DNA of 64,000 bases from Bombus terrestris (taxonomy: Eukaryota; Arthropoda; Insecta; Hymenoptera; Apidae), in NCBI RefSeq assembly GCF_910591885.1, contig NW_025963556.1:2852001-2916000 (forward strand), given 5' to 3'. The number at the start of each line of letters is the position of its first letter. Within the stretch, counting starts at the first letter, position 1. The position numbers were made by a program, and so were the translations under genes. Below are positions 12,622-26,494 of this stretch, piece by piece. The notes beneath the pieces are model-generated. The model searched no databases. It was not told the origin of the DNA and was given only the letters and a program-made list of their open reading frames with translations.

Positions 12622-15170
12622 TTAACGTACAACGTTATATAGAATTACGATATAACGCACAACGTTATGTCGTATTACGTTATAACTTATCATGTCATGT
12701 AGTATTACGTTATAACGTATGACGTTATGTAGTATTACGTTATTACGAATAACGTTATATTGTGTAACTTTATAACGTATGACCTTATGTTGTATTACGT
12801 TATAACGTATAAAGACATGTAGTATTACGTTATAACGTATGACGTCATGTGGTATTACGTTATTACGAATATCGTAATATTGTATTACTTTATGACGTAT
12901 GACGTCATGTAGTATTACTATATGACGTATGACGTCATGTAGTATTACTATATGACGTATGACGTCATGTAGTATTAGGTTATAACGTATGAAGTTATGT
13001 ATTATTACGATATAACGTATGACGTTAAGCAGTATTAGGTTATAACGTATGACGTTATGTAGTATTAGGTTATAACGTATGGCGTTATGTAGTATTACGA
13101 TATAACGTATGACGTTATGCAGTACTACGTTATAACGTATGATGTTATGTAGTGTTACGTTATAACGTATGACGCCGTGTAGTATTACGTTATAAGTATA
13201 ACATTATGTAGTATCACGTTATAGCGTATGACGTCATGTAGTATTACGTTATTACGAATATCGTAATATTGTGTTACTTTATGACGTATGACGTCATGTA
13301 ATATTGCTTTATGACGTATGACGTCATGTAGTATTTCCTTATAACGTATGACGTTATGTAGTATTACTTTATGACGTATGACGTCATGTAGTATTACTTT
13401 ATGACGTATGACGTCATGTAGTATTACTTTATGACGTATGACGTCATGTAGTATTTCGTTACAACGTATGACGTTATGTCGTATTACGTTATAACTTATC
13501 ATGTCATGTAGTATTACGTTATAACGTATGACGTTATGTAGTATTACGTTATTACGAATAACGTTATATTGTGTAACTTTATAACGTATGACCTTATGTT
13601 GTATTACGTTATAACGTATAAAGACATGTAGTATTACGTTATAACGTATGACGTCATGTGGTATTACGTTATTACGAATATCGTAATATTGTATTACTTT
13701 ATGACGTATGACGTCATGTAGTATTACTATATGACGTATGACGTCATGTAGTATTACTATATGACGTATGACGTCATGTAGTATTACTATATGACGTATG
13801 ACGTCATGTAGTATTACTATATGACGTATGACGTCATGTAGTATTAGGTTATAACGTATGAAGTTATGTATTATTACGATATAACGTATGACGTTAAGCA
13901 GTATTAGGTTATAACGTATGACGTTATGTAGTATTACGTTATTACGAATAACGTTATATTGTGTAACTTTATAACGTATGACATTACGTTGTATTACGTT
14001 ATAACGTATAAAGACATGTAGTATTACGTTATGACGTATGACGTCATGTAGTATTACCTTATGACGTATGACGTCATGTAGTATTACTTTATGACGTATG
14101 CCGTCATGTAGTATTACTTTATGACGTATGACGTCATGTAGTATTACTTTATGACGTATGACGTCATGTAGTATTACTTTATGACGTATGACGTCATGTA
14201 GTATTTCGTTACAACGTATGACGTTATGCAGTATTACGATATAACGTATGACGTTATGCGGTGTTAGGTTATAACTTATGACGTTATGGAGTATTACGTT
14301 ATAACGTATGACGTCATGTGGTATTACGTTATTACGAATAACGTTATATTATGTTACGTCATGTAGTATTACTTTATGACGTATGACGTCATGTAGTATT
14401 ACTATATGACGTATGACGTCATGTAGTATTACTATATGACGTATGACGTCATGTAGTATTACTATATGACGTATGACGTCATGTAGTATTACTATATGAC
14501 GTATGACGTCATGTAGTATTAGGTTATAACGTATGAAGTTATGTATTATTACGATATAACGTATGACGTTAAGCAGTATTAGGTTATAACGTATGACGTT
14601 ATGTAGTATTACGTTATTACGAATAACGTTATATTGTGTAACTTTATAACGTATGACATTACGTTGTATTACGTTATAACGTATAAAGACATGTAGTATT
14701 ACGTTATGACGTATGACGTCATGTAGTATTACGTTATGACGTATGACGTCATGTAGTATTACTTTATGACGTATGCCGTCATGTAGTATTACTTTATGAC
14801 GTATGACGTCATGTAGTATTACTTTATGACGTATGACGTCATGTAGTATTACTTTATGACGTATGACGTCATGTAGTATTTCGTTACAACGTATGACGTT
14901 ATGCAGTATTACGATATAACGTATGACGTTATGCGGTGTTAGGTTATAACTTATGACGTTATGGAGTATTACGTTATAACGTATGACGTCATGTGGTATT
15001 ACGTTATTACGAATAACGTTATATTATGTTACGTCATGTAGTATTACTTTATGACGTATGACGTCATGTAGTATTACTTTATGACGTATGACGTCATGTA
15101 GTATTACTTTATGACGTATGACGTCATGTAGTATTACTTTATGACGTATGACGTCATGTAGTATTTCGTT
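12622..15170 (+). repeat. N segment with 675-bp internal duplication, 2,549 bp
   Basis: The N head lacks the 90-bp (three-monomer) CGGTATTTCGAAC block present in the other classes, so the 1-bp deletion falls 573 bp after the boundary rather than 663. The tail block carrying TATGAAGTTATG and TATGACATTACG is present twice (13861 and 14536; 13981 and 14656), both at offset 675, and there are two 15-bp deletions (14354, 15029). The normal N is 1,844 bp. Confidence 0.87.
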
Positions 15171-16684
15171 TTAACGTACAACGTTATATAGAATTACGAT
15201 ATAACGCACAACGTTATGTCGTATTACGTTATAACTTATCATGTCATGTAGTATTACGTTATAACGTATGACGTTATGTAGTATTACGTTATTACGAATA
15301 ACGTTATATTGTGTAACTTTATAACGTATGACCTTATGTTGTATTACGTTATAACGTATAAAGACATGTAGTATTACGTTATAACGTATGACGTCATGTG
15401 GTATTACGTTATTACGAATATCGTAATATTGTATTACTTTATGACGTATGACGTCATGTAGTATTACTATATGACGTATGACGTCATGTAGTATTACTAT
15501 ATGACGTATGACGTCATGTAGTATTAGGTTATAACGTATGAAGTTATGTATTATTACGATATAACGTATGACGTTAAGCAGTATTAGGTTATAACGTATG
15601 ACGTTATGTAGTATTAGGTTATAACGTATGGCGTTATGTAGTATTACGATATAACGTATGACGTTATGCAGTACTACGTTATAACGTATGACGTTATGTA
15701 GTGTTACGTTATAATGTATGACGTTATGTAGCATTACGGTATTTCGAACAACGTTGTATTGTGTTACTTTATAACGTATGATGTTATGTAGTGTTACGTT
15801 ATAACGTATGACGCCGTGTAGTATTACGTTATAAGTATAACATTATGTAGTATCACGTTATAGCGTATGACGTCATGTAGTATTACGTTATTACGAATAT
15901 CGTAATATTGTGTTACTTTATGACGTCTGACGTCATGTAATATTCTGTTATGACGTATGACGTCATGTAGTATTTCCTTATAACGTATGACGTTATGTAG
16001 TATTACGATATAACGTATGACGTCATGTAGTATTACTTTATGACGTATGACGTCATGTAGTATTACTTTATGACGTATGACGTCATGTAGTATTACTTTA
16101 TGACGTATGACGTCATGTAGTATTACTTTATGACGTATGACGTCATGCAGTATTACTTTATGACGTATGACGTCATGTAGTATTTCGTTATAACGTATGA
16201 CGTTATGCAGTATTACGATATAACGTATGACGTTATGCGGTATTAGGTTATAACTTATGACGTTATGGAGTATTACGTTATAACGTATGACGTCATGTGG
16301 TATTACGTTATTACGAATAACGTTATATTATGTTACGTAATGTAGTATTACTTTATGACGTATGACGTCATGTAGTATTACTTTATGACGTATGACGTCA
16401 TGTAGTATTACTTTATGACGTATGACGTCATGTAGTATTACTTTATGACGTATGACGTCATGTAGTATTACTTTATGACGTATGACGTCATGTAGTATTA
16501 CTTTATGACGTATGACGTCATGTAGTATTTCGTTATAACGTATGACGTTATGCAGTATTACGATATAACGTATGACGTTATGCAGTATTAGGTTATAACG
16601 TATGACGTCATGTAGTATTACTTTATGACGTATGACGTCATGTAGTATTACTTTATGACGTATGACGTCATGTAGTATTTCGTT
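15171..16684 (+). repeat. L segment with internal deletion, 1,514 bp
   Basis: The L front (GACGTCTGACG near 15926) passes through a TTACTTTATG run straight to the L tail (GTCATGCAGTATT near 16141; TTACGTAATG at 16333). The L-specific block and one 15-bp deletion are gone: 1,365 bp shorter than the full L, exactly 1,380 - 15. Confidence 0.86.
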
Positions 16685-18078
16685 TTAACGTACAACGTTA
16701 TATAGAATTACGATATAACGCACAACGTTATGTCGTATTACGTTATAACTTATCATGTCATGTAGTATTACGTTATAACGTATGACGTTATGTAGTATTA
16801 CGTTATTACGAATAACGTTATATTGTGTAACTTTATAACGTATGACCTTATGTTGTATTACGTTATAACGTATAAAGACATGTAGTATTACGTTATAACG
16901 TATGACGTCATGTGGTATTACGTTATTACGAATATCGTAATATTGTATTACTTTATGACGTATGACGTCATGTAGTATTACTATATGACGTATGACGTCA
17001 TGTAGTATTACTATATGACGTATGACGTCATGTAGTATTAGGTTATAACGTATGAAGTTATGTATTATTACGATATAACGTATGACGTTAAGCAGTATTA
17101 GGTTATAACGTATGACGTTATGTAGTATTAGGTTATAACGTATGGCGTTATGTAGTATTACGATATAACGTATGACGTTATGCAGTACTACGTTATAACG
17201 TATGACGTTATGTAGTGTTACGTTATAATGTATGACGTTATGTAGCATTACGGTATTTCGAACAACGTTGTATTGTGTTACTTTATAACGTATGACGTTA
17301 TGTAGTGTTACGTTATAACGTATGACGCCGTGTAGTATTACGTTATAAGTATAACATTATGTAGTATCACGTTATAGCGTATGACGTCATGTAATATTGC
17401 TTTATGACGTATGACGTCATGTAGTATTTCCTTATAACGTATGACGTTATGTAGTATTACGATATAACGTATGACGTCATGTAGTATTACTTTATGACGT
17501 ATGACGTCATGTAGTATTACTTTATGACGTATGACGTCATGTAGTATTACTTTATGACGTATGACGTCATGAAGTATTTCGTTATAACGTATGACGTTAT
17601 GCAGTATTACGATATAACGTATGACGTTATGCGGTATTAGGTTATAACTTATGACGTTATGGAGTATTACGTTATAACGTATGACGTCATGTGGTATTAC
17701 GTTATTACGAATAACGTTATATTATGTTACGTCATGTAGTATTACTTTATGACGTATGACGTCATGTAGTATTACTTTATGACGTATGACGTCATGTAGT
17801 ATTACTTTATGACGTATGACGTCATGTAGTATTACTTTATGACGTATGACGTCATGTAGTATTACTTTATGACGTATGACGTCATGTAGTATTACTTTAT
17901 GACGTATGACGTCATGTAGTATTTCGTTATAACGTATGACGTTATGAAGTATTACTTTATGACGTATGACGTCATGTAGTATTACTTTATGACGTATGAC
18001 GTCATGTAGTATTACTTTATGACGTATGACGTCATGTAGTATTACTTTATGACGTATGACGTCATGTAGTATTTCGTT
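16685..18078 (+). repeat. M segment, 1,394 bp
   Basis: A copy of 10134-11527 at offset 6,551, with the same GAAGTATTTCG variant and the same six-monomer run after the 15-bp deletion (17727). A private change, TTATGAAGTATTACTTT near 17942, replaces the GCAG of the other M copies. Confidence 0.88.
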
Positions 18079-19172
18079 TTAACGTACAACGTTATATAGA
18101 ATTACGATATAACGCACAACGTTATGTCGTATTACGTTATAACTTATCATGTCATGTAGTATTACGTTATAACGTATGACGTTATGTAGTATTACGTTAT
18201 TACGAATAACGTTATATTGTGTAACTTTATAACGTATGACCTTATGTTGTATTACGTTATAACGTATAAAGACATGTAGTATTACGTTATAACGTATGAC
18301 GTCATGTGGTATTACGTTATTACGAATATCGTAATATTGTATTACTTTATGACGTATGACGTCATGTAGTATTACTATATGACGTATGACGTCATGTAGT
18401 ATTACTATATGACGTATGACGTCATGTAGTATTAGGTTATAACGTATGAAGTTATGTATTATTACGATATAACGTATGACGTTAAGCAGTATTAGGTTAT
18501 AACGTATGACGTTATGTAGTATTAGGTTATAACGTATGGCGTTATGTAGTATTACGATATAACGTATGACGTTATGCAGTACTACGTTATAACGTATGAC
18601 GTTATGTAGTGTTACGTTATAATGTATGACGTTATGTAGCATTACGGTATTTCGAACAACGTTGTATTGTGTTACTTTATAACGTATGACGTTATGTAGT
18701 GTTACGTTATAACGTATGACGCCGTGTAGTATTACGTTATAAGTATAACGTTATGTAGTATCACGTTATAGCGTATGACGTCATGTAATATTGCTTTATG
18801 ACGTATGACGTCATGTAGTATTTCCTTATAACGTATGACGTTATGTAGTATTACGATATAACGTATGACGTCATGTAGTATTACTTTATGACGTATGACG
18901 TCATGTAGTATTACTTTATGACGTATGACGTCATGTAGTATTACTTTATGACGTATGACGTCATGTAGTATTTCGTTATAACGTATGACGTTATGCAGTA
19001 TTACGATATAACGTATGACGTTATGCGGTATTAGGTTATAACTTATGACGTTATGGAGTATTACGTTATAACGTATGACGTCATGTGGTATTACGTTATT
19101 ACGAATAACGTTATATTATGTTACGTCATGTAGTATTACTTTATGACGTATGACGTCATGTAGTATTTCGTT
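18079..19172 (+). repeat. S segment, 1,094 bp
   Basis: A copy of 11528-12621 at offset 6,551, sharing the rare AAGTATAACGTTATG form of the 1-bp-deletion monomer (18751). That shared rare variant supports direct descent of the two blocks from one duplication. Confidence 0.88.
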
Positions 19173-21008
19173 TTAACGTACAACGTTATATAGAATTACG
19201 ATATAACGCACAACGTTATGTCGTATTACGTTATAACTTATCATGTCATGTAGTATTACGTTATAACGTATGACGTTATGTAGTATTACGTTATTACGAA
19301 TAACGTTATATTGTGTAACTTTATAACGTATGACCTTATGTTGTATTACGTTATAACGTATAAAGACATGTAGTATTACGTTATAACGTATGACGTCATG
19401 TGGTATTACGTTATTACGAATATCGTAATATTGTATTACTTTATGACGTATGACGTCATGTAGTATTACTATATGACGTATGACGTCACGTAGTATTACT
19501 ATATGACGTATGACGTCATGTAGTATTAGGTTATAACGTATGAAGTTATGTATTATTACGATATAACGTATGACGTTAAGCAGTATTAGGTTATAACGTA
19601 TGACGTTATGTAGTATTAGGTTATAACGTATGGCGTTATGTAGTATTACGATATAACGTATGACGTTATGCAGTACTACGTTATAACGTATGATGTTATG
19701 TAGTGTTACGTTATAACGTATGACGCCGTGTAGTATTACGTTATAAGTATAACATTATGTAGTATCACGTTATAGCGTATGACGTCATGTAGTATTACGT
19801 TATTACGAATATCGTAATATTGTGTTACTTTATGACGTATGACGTCATGTAATATTGCTTTATGACGTATGACGTCATGTAGTATTTCCTTATAACGTAT
19901 GACGTTATGTAGTATTACTTTATGACGTATGACGTCATGTAGTATTACTTTATGACGTATGACGTCATGTAGTATTACTTTATGACGTATGACGTCATGT
20001 AGTATAACTTATCATGTCATGTAGTATTACGTTATAACGTATGACGTTATGTAGTATTACGTTATTACGAATAACGTTATATTGTGTAACTTTATAACGT
20101 ATGACCTTATGTTGTATTACGTTATAACGTATAAAGACATGTAGTATTACGTTATAACGTATGACGTCATGTGGTATTACGTTATTACGAATATCGTAAT
20201 ATTGTATTACTTTATGACGTATGACGTCATGTAGTATTACTATATGACGTATGACGTCATGTAGTATTACTATATGACGTATGACGTCATGTAGTATTAC
20301 TATATGACGTATGACGTCATGTAGTATTACTATATGACGTATGACGTCATGTAGTATTAGGTTATAACGTATGAAGTTATGTATTATTACGATATAACGT
20401 ATGACGTTAAGCAGTATTAGGTTATAACGTATGACGTTATGTAGTATTACGTTATTACGAATAACGTTATATTGTGTAACTTTATAACGTATGACATTAC
20501 GTTGTATTACGTTATAACGTATAAAGACATGTAGTATTACGTTATGACGTATGACGTCATGTAGTATTACCTTATGACGTATGACGTCATGTAGTATTAC
20601 TTTATGACGTATGCCGTCATGTAGTATTACTTTATGACGTATGACGTCATGTAGTATTACTTTATGACGTATGACGTCATGTAGTATTACTTTATGACGT
20701 ATGACGTCATGTAGTATTTCGTTACAACGTATGACGTTATGCAGTATTACGATATAACGTATGACGTTATGCGGTGTTAGGTTATAACTTATGACGTTAT
20801 GGAGTATTACGTTATAACGTATGACGTCATGTGGTATTACGTTATTACGAATAACGTTATATTATGTTACGTCATGTAGTATTACTTTATGACGTATGAC
20901 GTCATGTAGTATTACTTTATGACGTATGACGTCATGTAGTATTACTTTATGACGTATGACGTCATGTAGTATTACTTTATGACGTATGACGTCATGTAGT
21001 ATTTCGTT
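19173..21008 (+). repeat. N segment with 38-bp deletion, 1,836 bp
   Basis: N head (1-bp deletion 573 bp from the boundary), a private GACGTCACGTAG change near 19485, and a junction GTAGTATAACTTATC near 20001 where 38 bases found in the other N copies are missing. One extra TTACTTTATG monomer in the final run gives four instead of three. 1,844 - 38 + 30 = 1,836. Confidence 0.88.
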
Positions 21009-23797
21009 TTAACGTACAACGTTATATAGAATTACGATATAACGCACAACGTTATGTCGTATTACGTTATAACTTATCATGTCATGTAGTATTACGTTAT
21101 AACGTATGACGTTATGTAGTATTACGTTATTACGAATAACGTTATATTGTGTAACTTTATAACGTATGACCTTATGTTGTATTACGTTATAACGTATAAA
21201 GACATGTAGTATTACGTTATAACGTATGACGTCATGTGGTATTACGTTATTACGAATATCGTAATATTGTATTACTTTATGACGTATGACGTCATGTAGT
21301 ATTACTATATGACGTATGACGTCATGTAGTATTACTATATGACGTATGACGTCATGTAGTATTAGGTTATAACGTATGAAGTTATGTATTATTACGATAT
21401 AACGTATGACGTTAAGCAGTATTAGGTTATAACGTATGACGTTATGTAGTATTAGGTTATAACGTATGGCGTTATGTAGTATTACGATATAACGTATGAC
21501 GTTATGCAGTACTACGTTATAACGTATGACGTTATGTAGTGTTACGTTATAATGTATGACGTTATGTAGCATTACGGTATTTCGAACAACGTTGTATTGT
21601 GTTACTTTATAACGTATGATGTTATGTAGTGTTACGTTATAACGTATGACGCCGTGTAGTATTACGTTATAAGTATAACATTATGTAGTATCACGTTATA
21701 GCGTATGACGTCATGTAGTATTACGTTATTACGAATATCGTAATATTGTGTTACTTTATGACGTCTGACGTCATGTAATATTCTGTTATGACGTATGACG
21801 TCATGTAGTATTTCCTTATAACGTATGACGTTATGTAGTATTACGATATAACGTATGACGTCATGTAGTATTACTTTATGACGTATGACGTCATGTAGTA
21901 TTACTTTATGACGTATGACGTCATGTAGTATTACTTTATGACGTATGACGTCATGTAGTATTACTTTATGACGTATGACGTCATGTAGTATTTCGTTATA
22001 ACGTATGACGTTATGCAGTATTACGATATAACGTACAACGTTATGTCGTATTACGTTATAACTTATCATGTCATGTAGTATTACGTTATAACGTATGACG
22101 TTATGTAGTATTACGTTATTACGAATAACGTTATATTGTGTAACTTTATAACGTATGACCTTACGTTGTATTACGTTATAACGTATAAAGACATGTAGTA
22201 TTACGTTATGACGTATGACGTCATGTAGTATTACTTTATGACGTATGACGTCATGTAGTATTACTTTATGACGTATGCCGTCATGTAGTATTTCGTTACA
22301 ACGTATGACGTTATGCAGTATTACGATATAACGTATGACGTTATGCGGTATTAGGTTATAACTTATGACGTTATGGAGTATTACGTTATAACGTATGACG
22401 TCATGTGGTATTACGTTATTACGAATAACGTTATATTATGTTACGTCATGTAGTATTACTTTATGACGTATGACGTCATGTAGTATTACTTTATGACGTA
22501 TGACGTCATGTAGTATTACTTTATGACGTATGACGTCATGTAGTATTACGATATAACGTATGACGTTATGCAGTACTACGTTATAACGTATGACGTTATA
22601 TAGTGTTACGTTATAACGTATGACGTTATGTATTAGTACGATATAACGTATGACGTTATGCAGTATGAGGTTATAACGTATGACGTCATGTAGTTTTGGG
22701 TTATAACGTATGACGTCATGTAGTATTAGGTTATAACGTATGCCGTCATGTAGTATTACGTTATAACATATGACGTCATGTAGTAATACGATATAACGTA
22801 CAACGTTATATAGAATTACGATATAACGCACAACGTTATGTCGTATTACGTTATACCGTATGACGTTATATTGTGTTACTTTATGACGTATGACGTCATG
22901 TAGTATTACTTTATGACGTATGCCGTCATGTAGTATTACGTTATAACATATGACGTCATGTAGTAATACGATATAACGTACAACGTTATATAGAATTACG
23001 ATATAACGCACAACGTTATGTCGTATTACGTTATAACGTATCATGTCATGTAGTATTACGTTATAACGAATGACGTTATGGAGTATTACGTTATAACGTA
23101 TGACGCCATGTGGTATTACGTTATTACGAATAACGTTATATTATGTTACTTTATGACATATGACGTCATGTAGTATTACTTTATGACGTATGACGTCATG
23201 TAGTATTACTTTATGACGTATGACGTCATGTAGTATTACTTTATGACGTATGACGTCATGCAGTATTACTTTATGACGTATGACGTCATGTAGTATTTCG
23301 TTATAACGTATGACGTTATGCAGTATTACGATATAACGTATGACGTTATGCGGTATTAGGTTATAACTTATGACGTTATGGAGTATTACGTTATAACGTA
23401 TGACGTCATGTGGTATTACGTTATTACGAATAACGTTATATTATGTTACGTAATGTAGTATTACTTTATGACGTATGACGTCATGTAGTATTACTTTATG
23501 ACGTATGACGTCATGTAGTATTACTTTATGACGTATGACGTCATGTAGTATTACTTTATGACGTATGACGTCATGTAGTATTACTTTATGACGTATGACG
23601 TCATGTAGTATTACTTTATGACGTATGACGTCATGTAGTATTTCGTTATAACGTATGACGTTATGCAGTATTACGATATAACGTATGACGTTATGCAGTA
23701 TTAGGTTATAACGTATGACGTCATGTAGTATTACTTTATGACGTATGACGTCATGTAGTATTACTTTATGACGTATGACGTCATGTAGTATTTCGTT
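21009..23797 (+). repeat. L segment, 2,789 bp
   Basis: A full L architecture with L-specific block 22436-23044 and 15-bp deletions at 22441 and 23446. It is 90 bp shorter than 7255-10133 because TGCCGTCATGTAGTATTTCG (near 22277) skips three run monomers. The same shortening is found at 53570, marking 52294-55082 as its closest L relative. Confidence 0.88.
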
Positions 23798-24891
23798 TTA
23801 ACGTACAACGTTATATAGAATTACGATATAACGCACAACGTTATGTCGTATTACGTTATAACTTATCATGTCATGTAGTATTACGTTATAACGTATGACG
23901 TTATGTAGTATTACGTTATTACGAATAACGTTATATTGTGTAACTTTATAACGTATGACCTTATGTTGTATTACGTTATAACGTATAAAGACATGTAGTA
24001 TTACGTTATAACGTATGACGTCATGTGGTATTACGTTATTACGAATATCGTAATATTGTATTACTTTATGACGTATGACGTCATGTAGTATTACTATATG
24101 ACGTATGACGTCATGTAGTATTACTATATGACGTATGACGTCATGTAGTATTAGGTTATAACGTATGAAGTTATGTATTATTACGATATAACGTATGACG
24201 TTAAGCAGTATTAGGTTATAACGTATGACGTTATGTAGTATTAGGTTATAACGTATGGCGTTATGTAGTATTACGATATAACGTATGACGTTATGCAGTA
24301 CTACGTTATAACGTATGACGTTATGTAGTGTTACGTTATAATGTATGACGTTATGTAGCATTACGGTATTTCGAACAACGTTGTATTGTGTTACTTTATA
24401 ACGTATGACGTTATGTAGTGTTACGTTATAACGTATGACGCCGTGTAGTATTACGTTATAAGTATAACATTATGTAGTATCACGTTATAGCGTATGACGT
24501 CATGTAATATTGCTTTATGACGTATGACGTCATGTAGTATTTCCTTATAACGTATGACGTTATGTAGTATTACGATATAACGTATGACGTCATGTAGTAT
24601 TACTTTATGACGTATGACGTCATGTAGTATTACTTTATGACGTATGACGTCATGTAGTATTACTTTATGACGTATGACGTCATGTAGTATTTCGTTATAA
24701 CGTATGACGTTATGCAGTATTACGATATAACGTATGACGTTATGCGGTATTAGGTTATAACTTATGACGTTATGGAGTATTACGTTATAACGTATGACGT
24801 CATGTGGTATTACGTTATTACGAATAACGTTATATTATGTTACGTCATGTAGTATTACTTTATGACGTATGACGTCATGTAGTATTTCGTT
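23798..24891 (+). repeat. S segment, 1,094 bp
   Basis: Standard S architecture (1-bp deletion 24460; 15-bp deletion 24840). It follows L directly, so the M of the canonical L-M-S-N order is absent here. Confidence 0.88.
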
Positions 24892-26494
24892 TTAACGTAC
24901 AACGTTATATAGAATTACGATATAACGCACAACGTTATGTCGTATTACGTTATAACTTATCATGTCATGTAGTATTACGTTATAACGTATGACGTTATGT
25001 AGTATTACGTTATTACGAATAACGTTATATTGTGTAACTTTATAACGTATGACCTTATGTTGTATTACGTTATAACGTATAAAGACATGTAGTATTACGT
25101 TATAACGTATGACGTCATGTGGTATTACGTTATTACGAATATCGTAATATTGTATTACTTTATGACGTATGACGTCATGTAGTATTACTATATGACGTAT
25201 GACGTCATGTAGTATTACTATATGACGTATGACGTCATGTAGTATTAGGTTATAACGTATGAAGTTATGTATTATTACGATATAACGTATGACGTTAAGC
25301 AGTATTAGGTTATAACGTATGACGTTATGTAGTATTAGGTTATAACGTATGGCGTTATGTAGTATTACGATATAACGTATGACGTTATGCAGTACTACGT
25401 TATAACGTATGATGTTATGTAGTGTTACGTTATAACGTATGACGCCGTGTAGTATTACGTTATAAGTATAACATTATGTAGTATCACGTTATAGCGTATG
25501 ACGTCATGTAGTATTACGTTATTACGAATATCGTAATATTGTGTTACTTTATGACGTATGACGTCATGTAATATTGCTTTATGACGTATGACGTCATGTA
25601 GTATTTCCTTATAACGTATGACGTTATGTAGTATTACTTTATGACGTATGACGTCATGTAGTATTACTTTATGACGTATGACGTCATGTAGTATTACTTT
25701 ATGACGTATGACGTCATGTAGTATTTCGTTACAACGTATGACGTTATGTCGTATTACGTTATAACTTATCATGTCATGTAGTATTACGTTATAACGTATG
25801 ACGTTATGTAGTATTACGTTATTACGAATAACGTTATATTGTGTAACTTTATAACGTATGACCTTATGTTGTATTACGTTATAACGTATAAAGACATGTA
25901 GTATTACGTTATAACGTATGACGTCATGTGGTATACGTTATTACGAATATCGTAATATTGTATTACTTTATGACGTATGACGTCATGTAGTATTACTATA
26001 TGACGTATGACGTCATGTAGTATTACTATATGACGTATGACGTCATGTAGTATTACTATATGACGTATGACGTCATGTAGTATTACCTTATGACGTATGA
26101 CGTCATGTAGTATTACTTTATGACGTATGCCGTCATGTAGTATTACTTTATGACGTATGACGTCATGTAGTATTACTTTATGACGTATGACGTCATGTAG
26201 TATTACTTTATGACGTATGACGTCATGTAGTATTTCGTTACAACGTATGACGTTATGCAGTATTACGATATAACGTATGACGTTATGCGGTGTTAGGTTA
26301 TAACTTATGACGTTATGGAGTATTACGTTATAACGTATGACGTCATGTGGTATTACGTTATTACGAATAACGTTATATTATGTTACGTCATGTAGTATTA
26401 CTTTATGACGTATGACGTCATGTAGTATTACTTTATGACGTATGACGTCATGTAGTATTACTTTATGACGTATGACGTCATGTAGTATTTCGTT
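24892..26494 (+). repeat. N segment, shortened, 1,603 bp
   Basis: N head, then a second internal copy of the head-like stretch. Near 25932 the sequence reads GTGGTATACG instead of GTGGTATTACG, a private 1-bp loss. Three TTACTATATG monomers then join directly to TTACCTTATG (near 26080), so an eight-monomer block with TATGAAGTTATG and GACATTACG is missing. 1,844 - 240 - 1 = 1,603. Confidence 0.87.

Noticed and set aside
20880..21000. Assembly collapse or expansion of the TTACTTTATG runs as the cause of length variation
   Set aside because: It cannot be excluded without reads. However, run length varies together with linked point variants in several long duplications, which favours real structure.
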